64,000 nt of DNA from Oleidesulfovibrio alaskensis DSM 16109 (lineage in GTDB: Bacteria; Desulfobacterota; Desulfovibrionia; Desulfovibrionales; Desulfovibrionaceae): contig NZ_KI519494.1 of assembly GCF_000482745.1 (NCBI RefSeq), positions 315,334-379,333 of the forward strand, given 5' to 3'. Under the pieces are notes generated by a model that saw nothing but the letters and a program-made list of their open reading frames with translations, made no database searches and had not been told where the DNA came from. Positions 1 to 8,955 of the stretch are shown here, one piece after another (position 1 is the first letter of the stretch; each line of letters begins with the position of its first letter). A program made the translations under genes and the position numbers.

Positions 1-16
1 ACAGGTTTTTGGACAC
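1..16 (-). CDS. pta: Phosphate acetyltransferase, first five codons only (partial)
   Basis: Only the first codons are present: a GTG start at 16-14 reading V-S-K-N-L off the left edge, preceded by an AAGGAG ribosome site at 24-29. Known: Desulfovibrio Pta proteins begin in a similar way and pta follows the lactate dehydrogenase genes in the organic-acid oxidation region. Inference: this is pta, converting acetyl-CoA to acetyl phosphate. The call rests on context plus five residues, so it is tentative. Confidence 0.45.
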
Positions 17-105
17 GTTGGACTCCTTGCATATCCATTTCATCTGCCCCGGGTCGGGCATCCGGGGAGTATACGGCCTGACGGAACCGCTCCGCCACAG
101 CCCGA

Positions 106-130
106 AAGGCCCGCCCAACGGGCGGGCCTT
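106..130. terminator. GC-rich hairpin between the Fe-S subunit gene and pta
   Basis: A perfect 11-bp stem (106-116 with 120-130) encloses a 3-nt loop. The tail on the minus strand has only three T residues, so this is a weak terminator or an RNA processing/stability hairpin. The remaining bases of the 156-nt gap, outside the pta ribosome site, show no clear signal. Confidence 0.4.
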
Positions 131-172
131 AAGATACGCTGTGCACGGCGCCGAGACGCCTGCAGTATATCT

Positions 173-1465
173 CTAGCCGAGGGTTTCAGCGTAGAGTTCG
201 ATGCAGTGACGCACCTGTACGCTGTCGTTGTTCTGCGACAGCAGGTCGGTCATCTGCATCATGCAGGCGGGGCAGCCGGTGGCTACAACCTGTGCGCCGG
301 ACGCGACGATATTGTCGCGCTTGCGCTGGCCGATCTTTTTGGAAAGATCGTAGTGGTAGAGGTTGAACGTACCGCCGCAGCCGCAGCAGCGGTCGGCTTC
401 GCTCATTTCCACCAGTTCATAGTTTTTGTTCATGCGGATGAGGTCGCGGGGCTGCTTGAACACGCCCAGTGACTTCTTCAGGTGACATGAATCATGGAAC
501 GTCACCTTTTTACCGCCGGTGGAGACAGACTCGGGATTCACGCCCAGAACGTCCACCACAAATTCGCTGATGTCCATTGCCTTTTCAGCAAAAGAGGCGA
601 TTTTGCGCTTCAGTTCCTCGGGGTAGTCGTCTCCCATGTGGCCCCACAGCTCCTTGATGGTGGAGGTGCAGGAACCGCAAGGCGAGATGATGTAGTCGAA
701 CTCGCCCTTGCTGAACAGCTCCACATTGTACTTCACAAGTCTGTCGTAGGCTACCCTGTCGCCGGCAGAAAGTGCGGGTATGCCGCAACATGCCTGAGCG
801 TCGGGCATGTACACGCCCACGCCGTGGTGTCTGAACACCTTGAGGCAGGCTTCCGCCATGGATGTGTACATCTTGTCACCCACGCAGCCGGGGTAGAACA
901 GCACGCGGATGCCGCTCTTGCCGGTGGGGATATCCAGACTGCCGTACTTGCTGTGCAGCGACTTTTTGGCCAGCGGCGAGAAGTGCCGGTCACCGATGAT
1001 GGGCGACATGATTTTGGAACACGAGGAACCAAGCAGTTCGTTGGCCTGAGAAGTGAACAGACCCTGAAACTTGGAACCGATGTCCAGAAGCATGTTGAAC
1101 AGTCTGGGGTTTGCCACCATGCCGCGCAGGATTGCCTTTTTGGCAGGCGAAAGGCCCACATACGTGTTCACGATGACGCGCGCACGCAGGAATATGTCCA
1201 TGATCTGCACGCCGGAAGGGCAGTTGGCGGCACACGAGCCGCACAGCAGACACTTGTTCACGCGTTCCTGCACGCTCTCGGGATCCTTGATCATTTCATG
1301 AGCAAGGTTTTCCAGCAGCGCAATCTTGCCGCGGGTCACGTCTGCTTCGCGCATGGTTTCGGCAAAGACGGGACACACAGCCTGACACATGCCGCATTTC
1401 ATGCAGGCGACCATCTGGTCGTCCAGTTCCTGCAGCATTTTGGCAAGTTTATTCAGATCGGCCAT
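173..1465 (-). CDS. Fe-S subunit of lactate/glycolate dehydrogenase (GlcF/LldE-like)
   Basis: A 430-residue cytoplasmic electron-transfer subunit. Two ferredoxin-type Cys motifs are visible at residues 21-32 (CMKCGMCQAVCP) and 72-83 (CLLCGSCAANCP), enough for two [4Fe-4S] clusters. The C-terminal half has two CCG-type cysteine-rich domains (ACCGIP and RCCGCGGTF), the signature of GlcF, LldE and HdrB-type proteins. It starts 4 nt after the stop of the FAD subunit behind a GGAGG site, so the two are translated together. Inference: it takes electrons from the neighbouring flavin subunit during D-lactate oxidation and passes them towards the menaquinone pool or an unidentified carrier. Glycolate as substrate cannot be excluded from sequence alone. 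Confidence 0.88.
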   Translation of the reverse strand: MADLNKLAKMLQELDDQMVACMKCGMCQAVCPVFAETMREADVTRGKIALLENLAHEMIKDPESVQERVNKCLLCGSCAANCPSGVQIMDIFLRARVIVNTYVGLSPAKKAILRGMVANPRLFNMLLDIGSKFQGLFTSQANELLGSSCSKIMSPIIGDRHFSPLAKKSLHSKYGSLDIPTGKSGIRVLFYPGCVGDKMYTSMAEACLKVFRHHGVGVYMPDAQACCGIPALSAGDRVAYDRLVKYNVELFSKGEFDYIISPCGSCTSTIKELWGHMGDDYPEELKRKIASFAEKAMDISEFVVDVLGVNPESVSTGGKKVTFHDSCHLKKSLGVFKQPRDLIRMNKNYELVEMSEADRCCGCGGTFNLYHYDLSKKIGQRKRDNIVASGAQVVATGCPACMMQMTDLLSQNNDSVQVRHCIELYAETLG

Positions 1466-1469
1466 TGCA

Positions 1470-2852
1470 TTAGCCTCCGATGATCTTGCCGGGATTGAGA
1501 ATGTTGTTGGGGTCGATGGCCCGCTTCATGTTCAGCGAGAAGTCAATGGTGGCTCTGGAAGTTTCCTTTTCCATCCATTTGGACTTGGCCATGCCGATGC
1601 CGTGTTCGCCGGACAGCGTACCCTTGAGCGACAGTGCCACGTCGAAGATTTCGTCCACGGCGTGTTCCACGCGTTCGAATTCCTTTTTGTCTCTGCGGTC
1701 GCACAGAATGGTGGGGTGCAGGTTGCCGTCGCCGGCATGGCCGAAGGTACCGATGTTGATCTGGTACTTGGCGGCGATGTCGTTGATGGCCTTGACCATG
1801 GCAGGAATCTGCGACCGCGGCACGGTGGCGTCTTCGAGTACGGTGGTCGGTTTGGCACGGGCGAGGGCGGGCAGCGCATTGCGGCGTGCTTCCCACAGCT
1901 TGAACTTTTCTTCGGCGTCCTTGGCCACCTGAATTTCGGCACCGGTGCTCTTGAGCACCTGTTCCACGCGGGCGGCGTCGTCTTCCACCTGACCGGGGTG
2001 ACCGTCCACCTCGATGAGCAGGATGGCTTCGGCGTGTACGGGCAGTCCGGCCTTGGTGTAGTCTTCCACGTAGCGGATGCTGGCCTGGTCCATGAACTCA
2101 AGGGTGCAGGGCACAACGTGCGCGGCAATGATGCCGGCAACGGCTTCGGATGCTTTGTTGATGTCGTCGAAAACAGCCATCATGGCCTTGGAGGCGCGTG
2201 GCGGCGGAACCAGCTTCAGAATGATTTCGCTGAACACGCCCAGGGTGCCTTCGGAGGCAGCCATCAGGCCCGCAAGGTTGTAGCCGGTGACGCACTTTAC
2301 AGTGCGGGAACCGGTTTTCACCAGACCGCCGTTTACATCGTAGAATTCGATGCCCATGACGTAGTCTTTGGTCACGCCGTACTTCAGACCGCGCAGACCG
2401 CCGGCATTTTCCGCCACGTTACCGGCGATGGTGGAAACAGCCTGCGAACCCGGGTCGGGCGGGTAGAAAAGGCCGCGTTTGGCCACTTCGGCAGCAAACT
2501 TGGCGGTGACCACACCGGGCTGAACAACGGCGTACAGGTCCTGCTCGTTGATTTCCAGAATTTTGGTCAGGCCGTTGGTCAGTACAACCACGCCGTCGCG
2601 CGGGTCGGGAATGGTGCCGCCGGACAGGTTGGTACCTGCGCCGCGCACGGTGATGGGCAGACCGTTTTCGTTGCACAGCTTGACCACCTGACCGATCTGA
2701 GTGGTCTCGGTCGGGCGCACAACCAGTGCAGGGACAACGGCGTCAAGCACGGCAGAGTCGTACGAATAGCACTGGCGGTCTGCTTCGTTGTCGAAAACGT
2801 TCTCGTCACCGACGATGGTTTTAAATTCCTTGATAAGGGATTCACTGAGCAT
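1470..2852 (-). CDS. FAD-binding D-lactate dehydrogenase catalytic subunit (GlcD/Dld family)
   Basis: 460 residues, normal length for the GlcD/DLD family. The N-terminal FAD-binding domain shows GAGTNLSGG at 71-79, PPDPGS at 131-136 and NVAENAGG at 145-152. The C-terminal domain has the metal/substrate histidines of GHAGDGNLHP and the SGEHGIG motif at 414-420. It oxidises a 2-hydroxy acid, very probably D-lactate, to pyruvate; the adjoining permease and pyruvate oxidoreductase support lactate over glycolate. It lies between lctP, from which it is separated by an intrinsic terminator, and its Fe-S partner. Confidence 0.9.
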   Translation of the reverse strand: MLSESLIKEFKTIVGDENVFDNEADRQCYSYDSAVLDAVVPALVVRPTETTQIGQVVKLCNENGLPITVRGAGTNLSGGTIPDPRDGVVVLTNGLTKILEINEQDLYAVVQPGVVTAKFAAEVAKRGLFYPPDPGSQAVSTIAGNVAENAGGLRGLKYGVTKDYVMGIEFYDVNGGLVKTGSRTVKCVTGYNLAGLMAASEGTLGVFSEIILKLVPPPRASKAMMAVFDDINKASEAVAGIIAAHVVPCTLEFMDQASIRYVEDYTKAGLPVHAEAILLIEVDGHPGQVEDDAARVEQVLKSTGAEIQVAKDAEEKFKLWEARRNALPALARAKPTTVLEDATVPRSQIPAMVKAINDIAAKYQINIGTFGHAGDGNLHPTILCDRRDKKEFERVEHAVDEIFDVALSLKGTLSGEHGIGMAKSKWMEKETSRATIDFSLNMKRAIDPNNILNPGKIIGG

Positions 2853-2975
2853 GGAGATGCTTCCTCCGAAAGGGGTTTCTTCCTCTGCACCGGGGCGGCG
2901 TGACCCGCGCCCTGTGAGACAAAAAACGGAGCAGGTACCGTAGTTCGCTCCGTCGCCTATATGGTTTCATGCCGC

Positions 2976-3012
2976 AAAAAAGGGGGCGGAATTCGCGCAT
3001 TCCGCCCCCTTG
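2976..3012 (-). terminator. Intrinsic terminator after lctP
   Basis: On the minus strand an 11-bp perfect stem (2999-3009 with 2982-2992) with a 6-nt loop is followed by six or more T residues (2976-2981). It lies just past the lctP stop and 120 nt before the next gene of the lactate locus. Confidence 0.85.
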
Positions 3013-3019
3013 GTGCGGG

Positions 3020-4732
3020 TTAGAACAAGTTGGGGAACATCACGAAGGTGAGGACGGAGGCAACAACGCCCACCACCAGACCGTACAGCAGGAAAGGCCA
3101 TGCGGTACGCTTCAGGATTGTTCCTTCCATGCCGGACAGGCCGACAACTGCGCAGGCTGCCACGATGTTGTGGATGCAGACCATGTTACCCATGGCGCCG
3201 CCCACAACCTGTGCTGCGACAATGATCTGACGCGGCATATCAAGCTGCTGTGCCACGCCCCACTGGAATTCTGCAAAGAGCAGGTCGGAAACAGTGTTGG
3301 AGCCGGTGATGAACGACCCGAGGCCACCCACGAACGATGCGAACATGGGCCATGCGTTGCCGGTGATGGCGGCCACTGTTTTGGCCATGGCCAGCGGCAT
3401 GGAGGGGTAGCTGTTGGGGTTCAGTGCGGCATCAACAATGCCGGAACCGCGGAAGATGGAAACCAGACCAACGGCAAAGAACAGCGCGATGGCGGGGTTT
3501 TTCATCTTGGCGATGGATTCGGTCCAGGCGCGCTTGGCTGCGTCGCCCTTCATGCCGTGAATGAAAATGGTCAGCACGGCGATGAGTACAAAGGGAATGG
3601 TACCGGGCAGGTACAGGTAGGCGATGCTGGCGTTGACGCTCTTGTAGCCGAGGATTTCAGTGAAGGAAATCTTCTGGCCGGCCAGCAGTCCCTTGAGGCC
3701 CAGTTCGGGAATACGGGTGATAACAAGGATGGCGCCGATAAGGATGTAGGGCAGCCATGCCTTGAACTGGCTCATGTGAGCCTTGAATTCCGTGGACTGT
3801 CCGCCCTTGATTTCACCGGTCCACTCAGGATCCCACTTTTCAGGATCGCCGAAGTCCCAGCTCTTTTCAGGTACGCAGAAACCGCGCTTGGCGCCTGCCA
3901 CAACGATGCCCAGACCAACCAGACCACCGATCAGCGAGGGGAACTCGGGACCGACGTACCATGCAAAGATCAGGTAGGGGATGGTGAAGGACACGGCAGC
4001 GAAGATGCAGAACTTCCATGCGGCGAAACCTTCGGACCAGCTGCGGTTGGGGCCGAAGAAACGGGTGATGAAGCCCAGCATGAAAATGGGCAGCACGAAG
4101 ATCATGATGAGGTGCATCACGGTGGCCCACTGACCGATAACCAGGTTGAACGTGTCAAAGCTGGTGAAGTTCAGTGCGGCGCCGTTGGTGGCTATGGCTT
4201 TTTCCACCAGCCCCTTGAGCGGGGTCATGCCCAGTACGATGGGGGTACCCACAGCACCGAAGGACACGGGAAAAGAGTTGAACACAAGGCAGAGCACGGC
4301 GGCTGCCAGCGGGGGAAAGCCCAGCGAAAGCAGCAGCGGGGCGGCCAGAGCAGCGGGCGTGCCGAAGCCGGCGGCACCTTCGATGAACGCCGCGAACAGG
4401 TAGCCGATGATGATGGCCTGAACGCGGCGGTCACGTGAAATATTCTGCATGCCGTACTGGATGGTTTCCATACCGCCCGAGTACTGCAGCGTGTAGAGGA
4501 TGATGATGGCACCGAACACGATGATCAGAATGCCGATGGCCGTAATGAAGCCCTGCAGCGTAAGAGCTGCCACATAGGAGGCAGGCAGCTGCCATGCGAA
4601 CATTGCGCCCAGCGCGCAGACAAGCCATGCAAGGGGCATGGCCTTGGTGGCGGGCCAGCGCAGGCCTACCATCAGAACAAGAGCTACCAGAATCGGCAGG
4701 AGGGCAACAAGTGCCAACAGTTCCACAGACAT
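3020..4732 (-). CDS. lctP: L-lactate permease
   Basis: About 570 residues of almost continuous hydrophobic membrane segments, the size and composition of the LctP/GlcA lactate permease family of the inner membrane. The chosen ATG at 4732 (MSVELLAL) has an AGAGGAG site 6 nt upstream; an upstream in-frame start would add 14 charged residues with no ribosome site. It imports lactate for the flanking dehydrogenase and pyruvate oxidoreductase. It is 124 nt downstream of por, with a long hairpin in the gap, and is followed by an intrinsic terminator. Confidence 0.93.
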   Translation of the reverse strand: MSVELLALVALLPILVALVLMVGLRWPATKAMPLAWLVCALGAMFAWQLPASYVAALTLQGFITAIGILIIVFGAIIILYTLQYSGGMETIQYGMQNISRDRRVQAIIIGYLFAAFIEGAAGFGTPAALAAPLLLSLGFPPLAAAVLCLVFNSFPVSFGAVGTPIVLGMTPLKGLVEKAIATNGAALNFTSFDTFNLVIGQWATVMHLIMIFVLPIFMLGFITRFFGPNRSWSEGFAAWKFCIFAAVSFTIPYLIFAWYVGPEFPSLIGGLVGLGIVVAGAKRGFCVPEKSWDFGDPEKWDPEWTGEIKGGQSTEFKAHMSQFKAWLPYILIGAILVITRIPELGLKGLLAGQKISFTEILGYKSVNASIAYLYLPGTIPFVLIAVLTIFIHGMKGDAAKRAWTESIAKMKNPAIALFFAVGLVSIFRGSGIVDAALNPNSYPSMPLAMAKTVAAITGNAWPMFASFVGGLGSFITGSNTVSDLLFAEFQWGVAQQLDMPRQIIVAAQVVGGAMGNMVCIHNIVAACAVVGLSGMEGTILKRTAWPFLLYGLVVGVVASVLTFVMFPNLF

Positions 4733-4797
4733 ACAACGCTCCTCTGAGTTTGCGGTGTTGCAGCGGCGAACCACATGCCGCTGCGGTTAGCGGTTAT

Positions 4798-4835
4798 GGG
4801 GTGCCGGAAGGGCTTCCGCTCCCTTCCGGCACCCC
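4798..4835. repeat. Perfect 15-bp inverted repeat between por and lctP
   Basis: Arms 4798-4812 and 4821-4835 (GGGGTGCCGGAAGGG and its complement) are separated by 8 nt. There is no T-run on either side, so an RNA-stabilising or processing hairpin inside the transcript fits better than a terminator. Confidence 0.6.
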
Positions 4836-4856
4836 GGCTATGCACAGGCCGGAGGC

Positions 4857-7800
4857 TTATTTGCCGTTACGGCCGTCGTTGCAGGCTTCACCCGCGGCAG
4901 CATCATGTGCGTGCTCGGGGGTTGCGGTCACTTCGCAGGCATCGCCGGCGTCGGGACCTGCAGGCACGGGTGCGGATGCTTCGGCCTTGAAGCCGGGCAT
5001 TTCAGCCAGTGCCTTCATGTATTCATACCGCTCCTTGTATTCTTCCTCGATCTGCATGCGCAGACGCTTGGATTCTTCGGGAGCCATCTTTTCGAGCAGG
5101 GCGTAACGGTTTTCACCGGAGAGGAACTCCTGGATTTCGCCGTTGGGAGCCTTGGATTCGAAGATGAAGGGGTTTTTGCCTTCATCAGCCAGCTCGGGGT
5201 TGAAGCGGTACAGAGGCCAGTAGCCGGTTTCCACGGCCAGCTTGCCTTCTTCCATGGACTTGCCCATGCCCTTGCGGATGCCCTGGTTGATGCAGGGTGC
5301 GTAGGCAATGATCAGCGAGGGGCCCTTGTAAGCTTCAGCTTCCTTGAAGGCCTTGAGTACCTGCTGCTTGTTGGCGCCCATGGAAACGCTTGCCACGTAG
5401 ACGTATCCGTAGGTCATGGCCATGCGGCCCAGATCCTTTTTGGACGTCTTTTTGCCGGATGCGGCAAACTTGGCAATGGAACCGAGGGGGGTAGCCTTGG
5501 AAGACTGACCGCCGGTGTTGGAGTACACTTCGGTGTCCATGACCAGAATGTTGATGTCTTCGCCGGAAGCGAGCACATGGTCCACGCCGCCGAAGCCGAT
5601 GTCGTATGCCCAGCCGTCACCGCCGAAGATCCAGACGGACTTCTTGGTGAACATGTCGTGCATGCCGTAGACTTCGTCCACCAGCGGGCTGTCGCCCAGC
5701 TCGTCGATGTAGGCCAGCACTTCTTCGCCGAACTTTCTGGACAGTTCTGCGTCGTCCTTGTTTTCCAGCCAGCCCTTCAGAGCGGCCTTCAGTTCTGCGG
5801 ATTCAGCAGCCTGCAGAGCTTCTTCGCACAGCTGAGCCAGTCTGTTGCGGCGCTGTACGTAAGCCATGTTCATGCCGTAGCCGAATTCGGCTGCGTCTTC
5901 GAACAGCGAGTTGCCCCAGGTGGGACCGTGGCCGTCCTTATTGACGGTGTAAGGCGTGGTCGGAGCGGATGCACCCCAGATGGAGGAGCAGCCGGTTGCG
6001 TTGGCAACAACCATGCGTTCGCCGAACAGCTGGGTAAGCAGCTTGACGTAGGGGGTTTCGCCGCAACCTGCGCAGGCGCCGGAGAATTCCATGAGGGGCT
6101 GATGGAACTGCGAACCCTTCAGGGAGTCGCGGCTCATCACGTTGTCCTTCACGGAGATGTTTTCTTCGGCAAAGGCAAGGTTGGGCACCTGTGCTGCCAG
6201 CTGGGTTTCGATGGGCTTCATCACCAGCGCCTTGTTCTTGGCGGGGCAGACGTCTGCGCACGAACCGCAGCCGAGGCAGTCCTGAGAGTAAACCTGCATG
6301 CGGTACTTCAGGCCCTTGAGTTCCTTGCCCTTGGCGTCCACGGTCACAAAGGACTCGGGTGCGCCTTCCAGTTCTTCTTCGGTGGCCAGCACGGGGCGGA
6401 TGGCCGCGTGGGGGCACACATAGGAGCACTGGTTGCACTGGATGCAGTTTTCAGGCAGCCACTCGGGCACGTTGATGGCAACGCCGCGCTTTTCAAAAGC
6501 TGCGGTGCCCACGGGGAACAGACCGTCCGGTTCAAAAGCGGAAACGGGCAGCTTGTCACCCTGCTGCGACAGGATGGGACGGACCACATCCTTGATGAAA
6601 GAAGGCACGTCGTGACCGTTGCAGCAGCAGCCTGCGTCGGCGGCTTCTGCCCACGATGCGGGGTACTGCACTTCGGTCAGAGCGTCCATGGCCTTGTCAA
6701 CGGCGGCAACGTTCATGTTGACGATCTTGTCGCCCTTCTTGCCGTATGCCTTTTTGATGGAGTCTTTCAGCAGGGCAATGGCCTGCTCAAAGGGCATCAC
6801 GTTGGCCAGCTTGAAGAACGCGGTCTGCATCACCATGTTGATGCGGCCGCCGAGGCCTACTTCGCCGGCAATCTTGACGGCGTCGATGTTGTAGAATTTC
6901 AGCTTTTTGGAAGCGATGGTGCGCTTCATGGAAGCCGGCAGTTCCTTTTCCATGTCTTCAAGCGACCAGTGCGAGTTCAGCACGAACACGCCGCCGTCCT
7001 TGATGCCTTCCAGCACGTCGTACTGGTTGACGTATGCGGACTTGTGGCAGGCCACGTAGTCGGCACGGTTGACAAGGTAGGTGGACTGGATGGGGGACTT
7101 GCCGAAACGCAGGTGCGATACGGTGAAGCCGCCGGACTTCTTGGAGTCGTACGCAAAGTAGCCCTGAGCGTACATGTCGGTGTTGTCACCGATGATCTTG
7201 ATGGCCTGCTTGTTGGCGCCCACGGTGCCGTCTGCGCCCAGACCGAAGAACTTGCACTGAACGGTGCCTTCGGGAACGGTGTCCAGAGCGGCGCCCACTT
7301 CCAGAGAAGTATTGGAAACGTCGTCAATGATGCCCACGGTGAAGTGGTTCTTGGGACCTGCCACCTTCATGTTGTCGTATACGGCAACAACGTCGGCGGG
7401 GGTGAATTCCTTGGAACCGAGACCGTAGCGGCCGCCGAGGATGGTCGGGGCTTCGCCGTGTTCCATGAAGGCGGTGCACACGTCGAGGTACAGAGGATCG
7501 CCCAGCGCGCCGGGTTCCTTGGTACGGTCGAGCACGGTGATGGTGTGCGCGGTGGCGGGCAGTGCTGCCAGCATGTGTTCGGTGGAGAAGGGACGGAACA
7601 GGCGGACCTTGATCAGACCCACGCGCTCACCCTGCTTCACAAGGTGGTTGACCACTTCTTCAATGGTTTCACAGGCGGAGCCCATGGCGATGATGACGCG
7701 CTCGGCTTCGGAGTGACCCACATAGTCAAACAGCTTGTACTTGCGGCCGGTTACGCCTTCAACCTTCTTCATTGCAGCCAGAACCTGCGTGGGAACCTGC

Positions 7801-8510
7801 TCGTAGAAGGGGTTGCAGGCTTCGCGGGCCTGGAAGTAGATGTCGGGGTTCTGGGCAGTACCGCGGATGTGCGGGTGCTCGGGGTTCATGGAATTCTGGC
7901 GGAAAGCTTCCACCTTTTCCATGTTCACCAGACCCTTGATGTCTTCGTAATCGATGACTTCAATCTTCTGCAGTTCGTGCGAAGTACGGAAGCCGTCGAA
8001 GAAGTGACAGAAAGGCACGCTGGTTTCAATGGCGGCCAGATGAGCCACCAGAGCCATGTCCATTGCTTCCTGAACGGAGTTGGAAGCGAGGAAGGCAAAG
8101 CCGGTCTGACGGCAGGCCATCACGTCCTGATGGTCGCCGAAGATGGACAGTGCGTGGGAAGCAAGGGCGCGTGCGGAAACATGGAAAACACCGGGAAGCA
8201 GTTCACCGGCGATTTTGTACATGTTGGGAATCATCAGCAGCAGGCCCTGCGACGCCGTGAAGGTGGCGGTCAGCGCGCCTGCGGCCAGCGAACCGTGCAC
8301 AGCACCGGCGGCGCCTGCTTCGGACTGAAGCTGACGCACGGAGACGGTCTGGCCGAAAATGTTCTTTTTACCGGCGGCGGCCCAGTCGTCGGCCACTTCG
8401 CCCATGTTGGAGGAGGGGGTGATGGGGTAGATGGCGGCGGTGTCGCTCAGCGCGTACGCGATGTACGCGGCGGCGGTGTTACCGTCCATCGTCTTCATCT
8501 GCTTGGCCAT
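4857..8510 (-). CDS. por: Pyruvate:ferredoxin (flavodoxin) oxidoreductase, single-chain
   Basis: 1217 residues, close to the homodimeric Desulfovibrio enzyme. It decarboxylates pyruvate to acetyl-CoA and CO2 and reduces ferredoxin in the cytoplasm. Order of domains: pyrimidine-binding N-terminal region, transketolase-C-like domain, gamma domain (about 420-620), a two-cluster ferredoxin insert (CIQCNQCSYVCP and CLGCGSCADVCP), then the TPP domain with CAGCGETPY and GDGWAYDIGFGG. The C-terminus carries the extra tail known from the oxygen-tolerant D. africanus enzyme, with Cys1192 and Cys1210. It is the first gene after the sigma-54 promoter and activator sites at 8657-8898, so it is probably the main target of the upstream regulator. 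Confidence 0.96.
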   Translation of the reverse strand: MAKQMKTMDGNTAAAYIAYALSDTAAIYPITPSSNMGEVADDWAAAGKKNIFGQTVSVRQLQSEAGAAGAVHGSLAAGALTATFTASQGLLLMIPNMYKIAGELLPGVFHVSARALASHALSIFGDHQDVMACRQTGFAFLASNSVQEAMDMALVAHLAAIETSVPFCHFFDGFRTSHELQKIEVIDYEDIKGLVNMEKVEAFRQNSMNPEHPHIRGTAQNPDIYFQAREACNPFYEQVPTQVLAAMKKVEGVTGRKYKLFDYVGHSEAERVIIAMGSACETIEEVVNHLVKQGERVGLIKVRLFRPFSTEHMLAALPATAHTITVLDRTKEPGALGDPLYLDVCTAFMEHGEAPTILGGRYGLGSKEFTPADVVAVYDNMKVAGPKNHFTVGIIDDVSNTSLEVGAALDTVPEGTVQCKFFGLGADGTVGANKQAIKIIGDNTDMYAQGYFAYDSKKSGGFTVSHLRFGKSPIQSTYLVNRADYVACHKSAYVNQYDVLEGIKDGGVFVLNSHWSLEDMEKELPASMKRTIASKKLKFYNIDAVKIAGEVGLGGRINMVMQTAFFKLANVMPFEQAIALLKDSIKKAYGKKGDKIVNMNVAAVDKAMDALTEVQYPASWAEAADAGCCCNGHDVPSFIKDVVRPILSQQGDKLPVSAFEPDGLFPVGTAAFEKRGVAINVPEWLPENCIQCNQCSYVCPHAAIRPVLATEEELEGAPESFVTVDAKGKELKGLKYRMQVYSQDCLGCGSCADVCPAKNKALVMKPIETQLAAQVPNLAFAEENISVKDNVMSRDSLKGSQFHQPLMEFSGACAGCGETPYVKLLTQLFGERMVVANATGCSSIWGASAPTTPYTVNKDGHGPTWGNSLFEDAAEFGYGMNMAYVQRRNRLAQLCEEALQAAESAELKAALKGWLENKDDAELSRKFGEEVLAYIDELGDSPLVDEVYGMHDMFTKKSVWIFGGDGWAYDIGFGGVDHVLASGEDINILVMDTEVYSNTGGQSSKATPLGSIAKFAASGKKTSKKDLGRMAMTYGYVYVASVSMGANKQQVLKAFKEAEAYKGPSLIIAYAPCINQGIRKGMGKSMEEGKLAVETGYWPLYRFNPELADEGKNPFIFESKAPNGEIQEFLSGENRYALLEKMAPEESKRLRMQIEEEYKERYEYMKALAEMPGFKAEASAPVPAGPDAGDACEVTATPEHAHDAAAGEACNDGRNGK

Positions 8511-8656
8511 GAGTATAAACTCCTTTTTCTAACCTTGAAGCATGATGTTATTGAGTGATCGTCAAAGCGGATTCGGGCGTCCGTGACAACCTCATGCGCT
8601 GAAGAATGACCGTGCGGCCTGCGGCCCTGAGCGGTCTGCTTCAGCCCCTTTGTTAA

Positions 8657-8671
8657 ACAAAAAGTATGCCA
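8657..8671 (-). promoter_or_regulatory. Sigma-54 promoter of por
   Basis: The minus strand reads TGGCATACTTTTTGT: a -24 TGGCA and a -12 TTGT with exactly 10 nt between the GG and the G of the -12 element. Transcription would begin near 8645, leaving a leader of about 135 nt before por. The only deviation at key bases is GT instead of GC at -12. Confidence 0.65.
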
Positions 8672-8754
8672 TGTGTGTCTTGTGGTTCAAAGCATGTGTT
8701 TACAGCCGGTTACCTCCTTCTCCGGATATGGTGCGTGTCCGGAGGATCGTACAG

Positions 8755-8772
8755 TGTCTGAAAAAAAGGACA
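8755..8772. promoter_or_regulatory. Activator site 1 upstream of por (TGTC-N10-GACA)
   Basis: TGTCTGAAAAAAAGGACA, a TGTC/GACA inverted repeat with an A-rich centre. It is the site nearest the sigma-54 promoter, about 110 nt upstream of the predicted start, a usual distance for an enhancer-binding protein. Confidence 0.7.
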
Positions 8773-8855
8773 GCGGCGGAGCCTGAATGCAGCGCCTCTG
8801 TCTGGAAAACGTGTGCGTGAACGTGATGAAACTGGCTTGCGGCGGGCGGTTGCAG

Positions 8856-8873
8856 TGTCTGAAAAAGCGGACT
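8856..8873. promoter_or_regulatory. Activator site 2 upstream of por
   Basis: TGTCTGAAAAAGCGGACT matches site 1 except for three centre bases and the last base. It lies 25 bp from site 3, so two dimers could bind side by side. Confidence 0.65.
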
Positions 8874-8880
8874 GGTGTCG

Positions 8881-8898
8881 TGTCTGAAAAACAGGACA
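8881..8898. promoter_or_regulatory. Activator site 3 upstream of por
   Basis: TGTCTGAAAAACAGGACA, again TGTC-N10-GACA. It is next to the end of the regulator gene. The other bases of the 445-nt gap hold only the por leader and promoter. Confidence 0.7.
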
Positions 8899-8955
8899 GC
8901 GCATGTTCACGGGAACGTCCGTCAGGTACAGCATACAACAGCATGGCGCCAACAA

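Noticed and set aside
4905..8558. A 1217-codon open frame on the plus strand opposite por
   Set aside because: It mirrors por in G+C-rich third-position-biased DNA; the translation has no recognisable domain and por is clearly the real gene.
8596..8616. Another GG-N10-GC arrangement upstream of por
   Set aside because: Only the GG and GC bases fit; the element at 8657-8671 is much better.
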